From: Sacculina carcini
Taxonomy: Eukaryota; Arthropoda; Thecostraca; Sacculinidae
Direction: 5' to 3'
Assembly: GCA_916048095.2 (NCBI GenBank)
Contig: OU696595.1
Span: forward strand, 3,233,795 to 3,297,794
Length of the DNA stretch: 64,000 nt
Shown here in pieces: positions 1 through 9,789 of this stretch. Positions within the stretch are counted from its first letter, which is position 1; the number at the start of each line of letters is the position of its first letter. The position numbers were made by a program, and so were the translations under genes. The notes under the pieces are model-generated. The model had not been told where the DNA came from. It ran no database searches and saw only the letters and a program-made list of their open reading frames with translations.

Positions 1-1080
1 ATAGAAACCAAGTTGTAAGACTGATTAAATCAAATTTATTGTATAATGTGGTTTAATTATACATAATTTAATTCACATTTTCATTAGTGAGTCTGGATCT
101 TGAAGTCAATCCCGTGAGTTTTGTATATGAACTCATTCTACACGGTAAAATTGAATATTTAAACCCGCCCGTCGTGCCGAACAATTAATAAAACAAATTA
201 ATACATATTTAGAAGCAAAAAGTCAGAGTAATAGAAAACTGTAAATTGTTAAATCTAAACCAAAAGAAAGTTATAATTCTGAATTTGCATATTCTTATTA
301 TAATAATTGACGAAATTGACTTAAGCCAGCCAATCGTCATAAACAATTTAGAAATTAAGCCCACAAAAAATATTATCTCATAATTCCTGGTTAATGCTTC
401 CGCTAATGCATCATATGCATAAGGCTGATAATTTTTTATTACACCGGTACTACAGCCCTTTTGCAATCTACGTTCTGCTACGTATTATTCCTAGTACATT
501 TATCATCAGATTGCAAAATATATTGAAAGGCTCACATCATTATCCAACATCAATTGCTTAAGATATATTCTACTGTTACCGCTAGAATATTTTCAGCTAG
601 CAAAACAGCATATACATCGCTATCATTCAAGCCCACTCTTTATAGATTAATTTAAGCCCGCCCGTCGTGCGGAACAGTTCATAGGATAAAACTCATATTC
701 AATTCATAAAAGAAAAGGAATGCAAATGGAAAAAGAAAAGTAAATTCATAGGAAAGTTTTAGCCAATATAAAAGTCTAAATGTGAAATTTAGATTTCAAT
801 TTTGACAAAATGTTTTTCCTCAACCCGCCTCATATTTAACGCTGCCCGTCGTGCGGAATAATTCAGAACTCAAACACGAAACAAACACAAATAAAATTGA
901 TTAAAACCGACCAATAGAAATAGTTGTAAATTCTTGTTTTAATAATTGATGGAAGTTTTCCCCTCAACACTGCTCAAGTTCACACCCGTCCTTCGTGTGT
1001 AGCAATTCAGAAGTGTAACACTATCAAAACAATGAAAATTTCTGTCATCTCTATAATTAATCTATAATTATATATATAAT
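1..1080 (-). mobile_element. Helitron-family fragments, start of window
   Basis: AT-rich sequence closely related to 33330-34450. It contains GC-rich modules near 168, 657, 845 and 985 of the form CCCGCCCGTCGTGCGGA. On the minus strand these are the subterminal hairpin of Helitron 3' ends. No intact terminus pair and no Rep coding is visible here, so this is a decayed or truncated non-autonomous segment. Short ORFs in it look random. Confidence 0.6.
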
Positions 1081-1087
1081 TATCTTC

Positions 1088-1122
1088 CGGAGCCGTAGCA
1101 ACCGCCCCCCGTACCCCCCGGC
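1088..1122 (+). repeat. Left-end fragment of hAT-like MITE
   Basis: About 35 bp beginning GGAGCCGTAGCAACCGC and matching the terminus of the longer MITE at 19647-19892. It stops abruptly where repeat R begins, so only the end of the element is present. Confidence 0.5.
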
Positions 1123-1733
1123 AGTCTTTAATACAGGTATATTTAGTTTCAAACAACTTTCTATTTTATGTGTCCTCGAGTTATTTTTGCATTAAAAATG
1201 ACACTAAGTTTGCACATCAATAGTTTACATAATTTTAGAGCTTGCTGTATTAAGTAATACAATCGGTAATGTATTTTTCTTATTCATGTAATTATGTAAT
1301 TAAGTTTTATGTATTAATTAGGTTAAGTTTTATGTATTAATCAGGTTAAGTTTTATGTATTAAAGCATAATTATGTAATTATGGTATATTTAATCTTATG
1401 TAACAAGGTTTTGTATCGTGTTTTGTATGTATTGGCGTTTTTGAGGTGCATAATTGTAAATATACAATAATTATTGGAATTTTAATTGTAATTATAATTG
1501 GTGTGCTAAGTACTCATTTATCTGTGGTAACAATAAACTCGTACTAAATTAACTCCTCGATTGTTATTCACGAATTTGTTCTACCAAATTTTTATTGATT
1601 CATTCAATAGTTACATGAGCCGAAACTTACACGAAATGTTAAATTTCTGTGGGATAAAACAACGTTGAACTTTAAAAATTAGTAAATTTTTTATAATGTC
1701 GCGGCTCACCAACACAGAAGAGGCGTTAACAAT
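1123..1733 (+). repeat. Unclassified interspersed repeat R, copy 1
   Basis: About 600 bp that recurs at 12955-13540 with small indels. It contains an AATAAA-type signal near 1525, followed by a T-rich stretch and short ORF starts (a MSRNLHEM-like start near 1615 and a MSRLTNTEEA-like start near 1696). The order polyadenylation signal, leader and ATG resembles the end of an LTR plus a gag leader. No second LTR or primer site is visible, so the class is unresolved. Confidence 0.5.
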
Positions 1734-1915
1734 CAGAGCCGTAGCACTCGCCCCCCCCGTAACCCCCGGCCGGGGGGGCGAATGTTGAGGGTCCCCGTTG
1801 CTTCACGTATTATGTGATGATGTCTAATAAATACATTCATTATTTGGTGATTTATTTATAACGGGGGCACCAAGTGCTGCCTTCGGGGGGGCCTTAATTC
1901 CTCGCAACGGCTCTG
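1734..1915 (+). mobile_element. hAT-like MITE, 182 bp
   Basis: Begins CAGAGCCGTAGC and ends GCAACGGCTCTG, giving short terminal inverted repeats (CAGAGCCGT / ACGGCTCTG). Internally it has a GC-rich self-complementary CCCCCGGCCGGGGG segment just inside the left end and a G-run near the right end. The CAG...CTG ends are typical of hAT elements. No 8-bp target duplication is apparent, because the left neighbour is repeat R and the right neighbour is Helitron sequence. No coding capacity. Confidence 0.55.
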
Positions 1916-2660
1916 CGTCCTTCGTGTGTAGTAATTCAGAAGTGTAACACTATCAAAACAATGAAACCTTCTGTCATCTCTATAATTCCAGATTTATGCG
2001 TCCGCTAAAACAGCATATCCATATATTTGGCATTACATTATATTGCAACCCATATCCTTATGCAACTTAAGCTTATGCACCTTGAAATTAAACTAATTAA
2101 ATTACAGATATATTCAGTAGTTTACCTTGGTCCCAGTAGTATTTTACCCACCCGTCATGCGGAACAATTCATGTGTAAATATTGTGGACAATTATGCCTT
2201 TCTATTCAGTTTAATGTAGCATTAATTAACTGTACGCAATAAAACCACACCATCCATGCTTGGAGCTAATATGATGCATTTTTTATTGTGATTCGGCTTC
2301 AGTGATATTAAATCAGTGTATATTCCTGTGTAATCGCAAGTGCACATAATAGATGTCAAATTGGCAATATTCCTTTTGACTTTACACCGCCGTAACTTCC
2401 TTTAGGTACACTTTGGAAAAAAACATAGTGTATTGCTAGCACTAAAACCCGCCCGTTGTGCGGAGCAATTAATAAAATGAAATTCGTATTTAATTTATTA
2501 AAAAAATGGCAAATTAAAAAGGAAAAATGTAAACTCATAATTTTTTATAATCAATTGGAGTCTAAATTTAATTATTTTTATTTCAATTTTGACAAAATAG
2601 TTTCCCCAGCATTATACAGAAAAACACACAAAAACAAGCACACACACACATATATATATA
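1916..2660 (-). mobile_element. Helitron-family fragment
   Basis: The first ~70 bp repeat 985-1055. The rest resembles 9400-9900 and 30540-30960. Hairpin-type modules lie near 2150 and 2449. It ends in a short (CA)n(TA)n stretch at the next Helitron terminus. No coding sequence is recognised. Confidence 0.5.
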
Positions 2661-4278
2661 CTAGCAATAAAACCCGCCCGATGTGCGGAACAATTCATAA
2701 AAATATTGCAAATTAAAAATAAATAAGGCAAACTCATGAAAACCTTAATCAATTAAAAAGTCTAAATTTCATTATTTTTAATTATATTTTGACAAAATAT
2801 TTTCACTCAGCCCGCCTCATATTTAAATCCCGCCCGACGTGAGGAATAATTCAGAACTCGAACACCATCCGTTCTGGTTCTTGAAGTCAAATCCATTTGT
2901 TTTGTATATGAATTCATTCTACACGGTGAAATTGAACGTTTTATTGCTTCCCGCGGGACATTTTATTTCATAAAAATGAGCCATCGCTTCGTTTGCGTTT
3001 GAAGCCCCTGATCATTGAACCAGCGAACCATGAACCAGCGCAATTATGTCACCTCATATTCAAGCATACATACACAGACAGACAGATAATTTCTTCTTTA
3101 TGTATATATATAGCATTAAAACCGCATTAAAACCCGCCCGTTGTGCGGAACAATTCATAACATGAAATTCATATTCAATTCATAAAAAAATATGGAAAAA
3201 TAAAAATGAAATAGGGTACACTCATTAAAATATTAATCAATTGAAAATTATAAATTTAATTATTTTTATTTCGACAAAATATTTCCCCTCAGTCCGCCTG
3301 AGTCATTTTTAAACCCGCCCGTCGTGCTGAATAATTCAGAATTCGAACACGATCTGTTCTGCATCTTGAAGTCAAATCCATTGGTTTTGTTTATGGATTA
3401 ATTCTACAGGGTAAATTGAACGTTCTATTGTCTATAGTTGCTGCCCGCGGAGCATTTTTATTTATAAAAAAATACCTTTTTTTAAATGAACCATTTGAAA
3501 AAAATGAACTAAAAAATGGAAACACTTTTTTAAACCCGCCCGTCGTGCGGAACAATTCATACAATAAAATTCATATTTGAAGTCAAATCCATTGGTTTTG
3601 TGTATGGATTAATTCTACAGGGAAAATTGAACGTTCTATTGTCTATAGTTGCTGCCCGTGGAACATTTTTACTTTTTAAAAAAATTACCTTTTTTAAATG
3701 AACCATTTGAAAAAATGATCTAAAAACACTTTTTTAAACCCACCCGTCGTGCGGAACAATTCATACAATAAAATTCATATCAAATCCATAAAATATAATG
3801 AATACAATATGAAAACCAAAAAATGTAACCTATAAATATCTTAACCAATAGAAAAGTCTAAATGTGAATATTTTTGTTCTTATTTTGACAAATATTATCC
3901 CTCAACTCGCCTGATATATAAATCTGCCCGTCGTGTGGTATAATTCAGAACACAAACACGAAACAAACAATGAAAGATGATGAAATCTTTTCATCAGAAT
4001 GTTTCCAAACTATATTTATTACTTATCATCATTCCCCAATATCATTTGCTCAAGTACTATTTCGCTTTTACCGCTATAATATTTATTGTTAAAATTTATA
4101 TATTTTCCGCTATCATTAAAACCCAATATAACCTGAGTCAAACCTACCCAACCCAGCCCAACCATTCAATATTGACCGCTCTCAGCCTAGTCTGAGGTGA
4201 TTTAACTTATTAGTTTGTGATCACAAAATATACTGATGCGAAAATAATTTGTAATCAGAAGACTGAGATTATCTACCC

Positions 4279-4325
4279 CAGGGGTCCCAAACACGCGGCC
4301 CACCAATACTTTTCTCTCAACCCGC
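4279..4325 (+). repeat. hAT-terminus-like segment inside Helitron A
   Basis: CAGGGGTCCCAAACACGCGG resembles a hAT terminal repeat. The same segment with the same flanks occurs at 29898, 33262 and, inverted, ending at 37916, plus the duplicated copies. Because the flanks are conserved, it has been carried along inside the Helitron and is not an independent insertion at each site. Confidence 0.35.
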
Positions 4326-4651
4326 CAATATAGTATCGGGACCAAACTGTAATGCAGCTACATTCACATTTGTTGCATAATGCGATATAATTATACACCA
4401 TTATCATATTATCTCATAATTCCCGGTTAATGCTTCCACTAATGCATCATATTCATACAGTTGTTATTTTTTGGATTACACCGATATTACAGCCCTTGAT
4501 ATTACAGCCGATATTATATTATGCAATCTATATTCTGCTACGTATTATTCCTAATACATATATCATCAGATCGCAAAATATATTTAAAGGTTCACATCAT
4601 TCTCCAAAATCACTTGCTTAAGAGCTATTCTACTTTTATCGCTAGAAGATT

Positions 4652-4656
4652 TACTG
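4652..4656 (+). other. Target-site duplication TACTG, left
   Basis: TACTG directly precedes the 5' LTR and is repeated at 9012-9016 after the 3' LTR. The empty site is seen in the paralogous Helitron B at 30271-30275 (a single TACTG followed by CTAGC). Five-base duplications are typical of Ty3/Gypsy and BEL integrases. Confidence 0.9.
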
Positions 4657-4927
4657 TGTGGCAGCGTGGCTGCGTTTGTTTGGCGCATTATCGTTGAGTA
4701 CAGTGAATGTATGTGTGTATGTGTGTGTGTGCGGGTGTTGTGTGGTCAAGGTCGTGTAAAGGTCACGGTGTGTGCGTGTGCGTACGCTGCTTGGTCATTA
4801 GTTAGTACGCTGGACTTATGTGGTTGTGTGAGTGAGTGAGTCTGTGCGTAACCGTGGTTGTGGCAGGTGTGTCCGCCTGGGAGTGCATTGGCGTATTGTT
4901 ATATTTTTTTCTTCTGCCGTTGTTACA
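4657..4927 (+). repeat. 5' LTR (271 bp)
   Basis: Starts TGTGGCAGCGTGG and ends TTGTTACA, so it has TG...CA ends. It is rich in GT dinucleotides. It differs from the 3' LTR by three substitutions and a change in the T-run near the end. No TGG-type primer-binding site follows directly: the next bases are AGCTATTTCGGCTC. Confidence 0.9.
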
Positions 4928-4953
4928 AGCTATTTCGGCTCTATTTTTTTGTC

Positions 4954-5722
4954 ATGCAAGCTGCCGTCGGCCCCAAGTCCGAGGCGATGAGCGTTGCGGC
5001 TGCCGGCAGCCCACTGGCGAACCAATCGGCATTTGACGCACGTCTAGTACCAGAATTTAACGGCGATGGTGACGTGGTTGAGTGGCTGACACGTGCCGAG
5101 ATGTTGTGTCAGATGCGAGGAGTGTCTACTGTTGCCGTGCTGCCGCTGCGGCTCACCGGGGGGGCTTTTGCAGTTTGGTCTGAGATGCCAGCCGATTGCC
5201 GCGGCAGCCAAGTCGCATCTGTATGCTGCTTTTGCGCTAGACAGATTTGCGGCATACGACGCTTTTTCCGGGCGACGGTTGCGCACTGGCGAATCAGTGG
5301 ATGTTTTTCTGGCAGAGCTGCGTCGCCTGTCCACACTGTTTGGTGGGGTGCCAGAAGGCACGCTGACTTGCGCTTTTGTGTCCGGCCTTCCCGATAGCGT
5401 TCGCCAAACTATTCGAGCTGGATCCAGAGCCGAAGACCTGGCTCTGGCGGACGTAGTCTGTCGTGCTCGCGCCGTTCTCAGCGACGAGCGCATGAACGCC
5501 GCTGCTGTAGTCGCTACTCCTGCCTTAGCATGTCCGTGTGGTCGGCCTGCACATGCGCCGGTGCAGACAACAGGGGCTTTGCAGGACCGTCCGCGTGCTG
5601 GTGGCTCCCGGCCTCGACGTCGCTGCTGGACTTGCGGTAGTACAAGACACATGGCATATGCTTGTCCGGGAAACGGCAGCGGAGGGGCCGCGTCAGCACC
5701 TGCATCCTCTCCGCGACATTGA
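4954..5722 (+). pseudogene. gag: gag of the LTR element (one frameshift)
   Basis: Structural polyprotein of the retrotransposon. From the ATG at 4954 the frame runs through a typical gag N-terminal half (FNGDGDVVEWL, then GGAFAVW). Near 5195-5212 the similarity moves to the +1 frame (LDRFAAYDAFSGR...) and continues to a stop at 5720-5722. A CX2CX4HX4C zinc knuckle (CWTCGSTRHMAYAC) lies at about 5625-5665 and would bind RNA. The earlier start at 4858 lies within the LTR and is unlikely. The frameshift is probably a single-base loss. The GGGAAAC slippery site just after the knuckle shows that the downstream frame is the authentic gag frame. Confidence 0.8.
5668..5714 (+). promoter_or_regulatory. 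-1 programmed ribosomal frameshift signal (gag-pol)
   Basis: The heptamer GGGAAAC at 5668-5674 lies in the gag frame as G GGA AAC, the X XXY YYZ pattern. After a 4-nt spacer, 5679-5687 (GCGGAGGGG) can pair with 5706-5714 (CCTCTCCGC): nine base pairs including one G-T, with an 18-nt loop. Slipping back one base at 5674 enters exactly the frame that encodes protease and RT. Confidence 0.8.
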
Positions 5723-8677
5723 ACGGTGCTTTGCCGATTGTGCAGTTAATCGTCGATGGGCGGCAGTGTCGTGTTCTGGTGGACGCTGGCTGCACTGATA
5801 ACATCGTACACGCTGCTTGCTGCGTCAGCTGGGAGAAACGGCCGGTGTCACTGGCCACTCTGGGAGAAACGCGGTTCTGTTGTGAAGGTGTGGGGCGAAT
5901 ACGGGTATTGTCGCCACAGGGACAGACGGTGGACTTGTCAGTTTTGGTGGTGTCACGTCCTCCTCTGGGCGTTGACGTGATTCTGGGCATGCCGGGCATT
6001 CAAGCGTTGGGCGGAATTGCGGTGCGATCCCCATCCGAGGTGCGGTTTTATGGAGCTGCAGAGCGAGCGCCCAGTGACATTAGTGTGGACGCTCCTGATT
6101 ATCAGGCCGTTTTTGACCCAAAATTGCGTCGGTGGCATGTGAAGTGGAAGTGGGCACGCGCAGATGGGCCTGGTTGTCTGCAGAACCGCACTGTGCAATA
6201 CCACGTGCCCAAGTCTGCGCGGTCAGAGTACGATGCTGAATTATCATCCTGGATACAGAAGGGCTGGTTGGTGCCGCATGATACAGCCCAGCATGGGGAA
6301 GCGCGTGGTCTGGTGCCATTGATGGTTGCTCGACAGAGGGGCCGTGATCGAGTACGCCCTGTGATGGACTTTCGCGAGCTCAATGGTCATGTAAGCACGC
6401 ACACCGCCGACTAAGAGGTTTGTGCCAAACAGCTGCGTAAGTGGCGCCGTCACGGTGCCAATACAGCTGTTGTAGACCTGCGCCGGGCATACCTGCAACT
6501 GCACGTTGACCCCAAGTTGTGGGCTTACCAGACGGTGGTAGTGCGTGGACGCCGGTACTGCCTGACACGACTGGGTCTAGGACTGTGTGTGGCGCCCGCC
6601 ATATTGCAGGCCGTGGTGCGCGCTGTACTGGCGCAAAATCCTACCATGGAGAAGGCCGTACTTCCCTTCGTAGACGATTTGCTCGTAAATGAAGACCTTG
6701 TGTCAGCTGAGCAGGTGATAGCACACTTTCAGGCATTCGGGCTTGAGTCCAAGCAGCCCGAGCGGGTGTCCGCTGAATCTGGGGCTCGAATGCTCGGCCT
6801 GCGTGTGCGCTACGTGGACCACGAACTGGCATGGCATCGGGACCAGCCGGTTGACGCGCCGCCCGCACAGCTCACACGCAGGTCGCTGTTCGCGTGGTGT
6901 GGACGTGCAGTGGCGCATGTGCCTGTGTGTGGCTGGCTGCGCCCCGCAACCGCTTGGCTCAAGCGGCGTGTCAACGCACTCACATCGGGCTGGGACGACG
7001 TCACAGAAGACCCCAAGCTGCGGCATCAGCTTTCGCAAGTAGTTGAGCGTGTGGCGCGCAGTGATCCGGCTCGAGGCCCCTGGTCGGTTAGTGTTGACTA
7101 CGCCATCGTGTGGTGCGACGCCAGCTCTCTGGCCTCCGGTGTAGCCGTGGAGGTGCCTGGCCGCGGTGTAATCGAAGATGCCAGTTGGCTGCGCAAGGAA
7201 ACTGACTGCGGCCATATAAACATGGCGGAACTGGACGCTGCCATTCACGGGCTCAACCTCGCCATTTCGTGGCAGATGCGCCGCATTGACTTGCGTACGG
7301 ACTCGGCCACTGTGCATCGCTGGTTGAGTGACGCAGTGAGCGGCCGTGCGAGGCTGCGCACCAAGGCAAGTAACGAGATGCTGATCCGTCGGCGTGTAGA
7401 TGTGGTCCGTCAGCTGGTGAATGAGTTTGATCTTCAGTTGGATGTAACTTTGGTGCTCACCGCTGCAAACAAAGCCGACGCACTGACCAGAGTGCCGCGT
7501 GAGTGGGTGACTGAGGCCACAACCGAACCGGAACATCGTGTGGTTGCGGTGGCTACTAGCTGGTCCAGGCAGCAGTTAGATGACGTGCACATCCAAGCAG
7601 GTCATCCAGGAGTACGGCGTACGCTCCATTTTGCCAAGCGTGAGATTTCTCCGCGCGTTACTCGGGCTGAGGTTCAGGCAGTAGTCGGCAGTTGCGATGT
7701 GTGCCGATCAATGGATCCCGCACCAACAAAGTGGCGGCACGGTGAACTTAGCGTGTCAGAAACCTGGTTCCGTCTTGCGATCGACATTACGCACTACGGG
7801 CGACACGATTTTTTGTCGGTGGTTGATTGCGGTCCGTCGCGCTTCTGTGTGTGGCGTCCGCTCCGCAGACCGGATGCCGCGGCCACTGTTGAGCAGTTGC
7901 AGCAGGTGTTTTTTTGAGCGTGGTGGGTGTGCTGAACTGTTATGTGACAACGACACTGTCTTCCGCAGTCGTCATTTTGCCGCTTTCGCAGCCAGCTGGG
8001 GCGTCACTCTACGGTTTCGCGCTGCTCATGCACCGAGCGGCAATGCCATCGTGGAGCGGAACCACCGCACCATTAAAGTGCTGGCGGCTAGGAAGCAGTG
8101 CTCTATTGCCGAGGCTGTACATTTATACAACATTACACCCCGCGAGTCGGCACTCGCGCCTGCTGCTGGCGTCTATACCTATCCGGTACGTGATTGCGTG
8201 CGTGTGGCTCAAGCAACATCAGAGATCAAGCTTCCAAGTGCAACACAGCAGGCCATTCATGATCCACAGAGCAGCGCTGCACCACCGTATCTCGCCGGCG
8301 ATAAAGTGTGGGTGCGGCAGCGTGGCACACGTTGCACTGACCTGTCGCGTGCTGGCGACGTCACCAGTATTGTTTCCGACCAAGTGGTCAATGTGGACGG
8401 TGTACCCCGTCACGCGCGTGACTTGCGGCCACGACACAATGCCGGCGAGCCCGAAGACCCTGATCTTAATCGCGATAGAGCCGAAGACGAGGACGTAGCC
8501 CTGCTGGTGTCTCCGTGCCCACCTGTTGATGTGGCCGAAGCGTCGACGGGCTTGGACGACATTGATGGACCGCCTGCCCAAGCTCCTGCTGGCGAGTTTG
8601 GCCTGCCTTGTGTTCGTCGCAGTGAGCGTGCTCGCCGCCCGCCGGGGCGATATCGCGACTGCTTCATGTGTACGTGA
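5674..8677 (+). pseudogene. pol: pol of the LTR element (PR-RT-RH-INT), one stop and one frameshift
   Basis: Replication polyprotein made by -1 frameshifting from gag. The protease core LVDAGCTDN is at about 5776-5802, with DAG in place of the usual DTG/DSG. RT begins around 6300 (RPVMDFRELN); a TAA at 6412-6414 interrupts it; it resumes in the same frame, with the catalytic FVDD at 6667-6678. RNase H shows WCDAS (Asp at 7117-7119), an AELDA block and TDSAT. Integrase has an HHCC zinc finger (HIQAGHPG ... CDVC, ~7588-7705), then the DDE core: D in AIDITHYG, D in LCDND, E in IVERNH. The frame shifts by one base in a T-run at 7909-7915, between the first and second integrase acids. It ends in an Arg/Pro-rich tail. 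Probably inactive as sequenced. Confidence 0.85.
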
Positions 8678-8734
8678 ATGTCTTGTATGTAAGCTAGTTG
8701 TGCATTATGGTGGTTTGTGTGATATGTATATCAT

Positions 8735-8741
8735 GGGGAGG
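8735..8741 (+). other. Polypurine tract
   Basis: GGGGAGG lies directly before the TG of the 3' LTR, the expected position for the plus-strand primer of reverse transcription. Confidence 0.75.
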
Positions 8742-9011
8742 TGTGGCAGCGTGGCTGCGTTTGTTTGGCGCATTATCGTTGAGTACAGTGTATGTATGTG
8801 TGTATGTGTGTGTGTGCGGGTGTTGTGTGGTCAAGGTCGTGTAAAGGTCACGGTGTGTGCGTGTGCGTACGCTGCTTGGTCATTAGTTAGTACGCTGGAC
8901 TTATGTGGTTGTGTGAGTGAGTGAGTCTGTGCGTAACCGTGGTTGTGGCAGGTGTGTCCGCCTGGGAATGCATTGGCGTATTGTTATATTTTTTTTTCTG
9001 CCGTTGTTAAA
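8742..9011 (+). repeat. 3' LTR (270 bp)
   Basis: Starts TGTGGCAGCGTGG and ends TTGTTAAA, where the 5' LTR has TTGTTACA, so the terminal CA has mutated. The right boundary is fixed by the TACTG target duplication at 9012-9016. Confidence 0.9.
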
Positions 9012-9789
9012 TACTGCTAGCAAAATATGATATACCTCGCTATCATTCAAACCCACTCTTTATAGATACATTTAATTCGCCCGTCGTGCGGAACAGTTCA
9101 TAAAATATAATTAATATTCAATTCATAAAACAATTAGTGCAAATTGAAAAAGAAAAACAAACCCACAGGAAAGTTTTAGCTAATATAAAAGTCTAAATGT
9201 AAAATTTATGTTTCAATTTAGAAAACATGTTTTTCCACAACCCGCCTCATATTTAAAGCTGCCCGTCGTGCGGAATAATTCAGAACTCAAACACGAAACA
9301 AACACAAAGAAAATTGATGAAAAACGACCAATAGAAAGGTCAAATTTGTAAATTCTTGTTTTAATTATTGACGATGTTTTTCCCTCAACGCTACTCAAAT
9401 TCACACCCGTCCTTCGTGTGTGGTAATTCAGAGGTGTAACACTATCAAAACAATGAAACATCTCTATAATTCCAGATTAATGCTTCCTCTAAAACAGCAT
9501 ATGCATATACTTGGCATTGCATGATATTACAACCCGTATCCTTATGCAACTTAAGCGTATGCAACTTGAAATCAAACCAATTAAATTACACAGTAAAATT
9601 CAGTAGCTTACTTTGTTCCAAGTAGCATTTTACCCGCCCGTCGTGCGGAACATTTGATGTGTAAATATTGAGGACAATAAAGACTTTCTATTCAGTATAG
9701 TGTAGCATTAATTAAACTGTACGCAAAAAAACCACACCATCCATGCTTGGAGATAATATGATGCATTCTTAATTGTGATTGGACTTCAG

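Larger units (their letters stand above)
4657..9011 (+). mobile_element. Young Ty3/Gypsy-like LTR retrotransposon, 4,355 bp
   Basis: Complete structure: 5' LTR, gag with a CCHC knuckle, overlapping pol in the order protease, RT, RNase H, integrase, then polypurine tract and 3' LTR, bounded by the TACTG duplication. PR-RT-RH-INT order fits Ty3/Gypsy (and BEL/Pao). The clade is not certain, because the RT block reads LTRLGLGL rather than the usual Gypsy PFGL motif. The element is GC-rich in an AT-rich region. The LTRs differ at about four places in 270 bp, so insertion is recent, yet the coding region has a gag frameshift, one in-frame stop and a late pol frameshift. It sits inside Helitron A. 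Confidence 0.9.

Noticed and set aside
2661..4000. CRISPR-like array of GC-rich modules with variable spacers
   Set aside because: Spacing varies from ~160 to 300 bp, the modules diverge, the spacers are related to one another, and the context is a eukaryotic transposon.
5044..7536. Long minus-strand ORFs across the LTR element
   Set aside because: Shadows of GC-rich plus-strand gag and pol. The plus strand carries all recognisable retroelement motifs.
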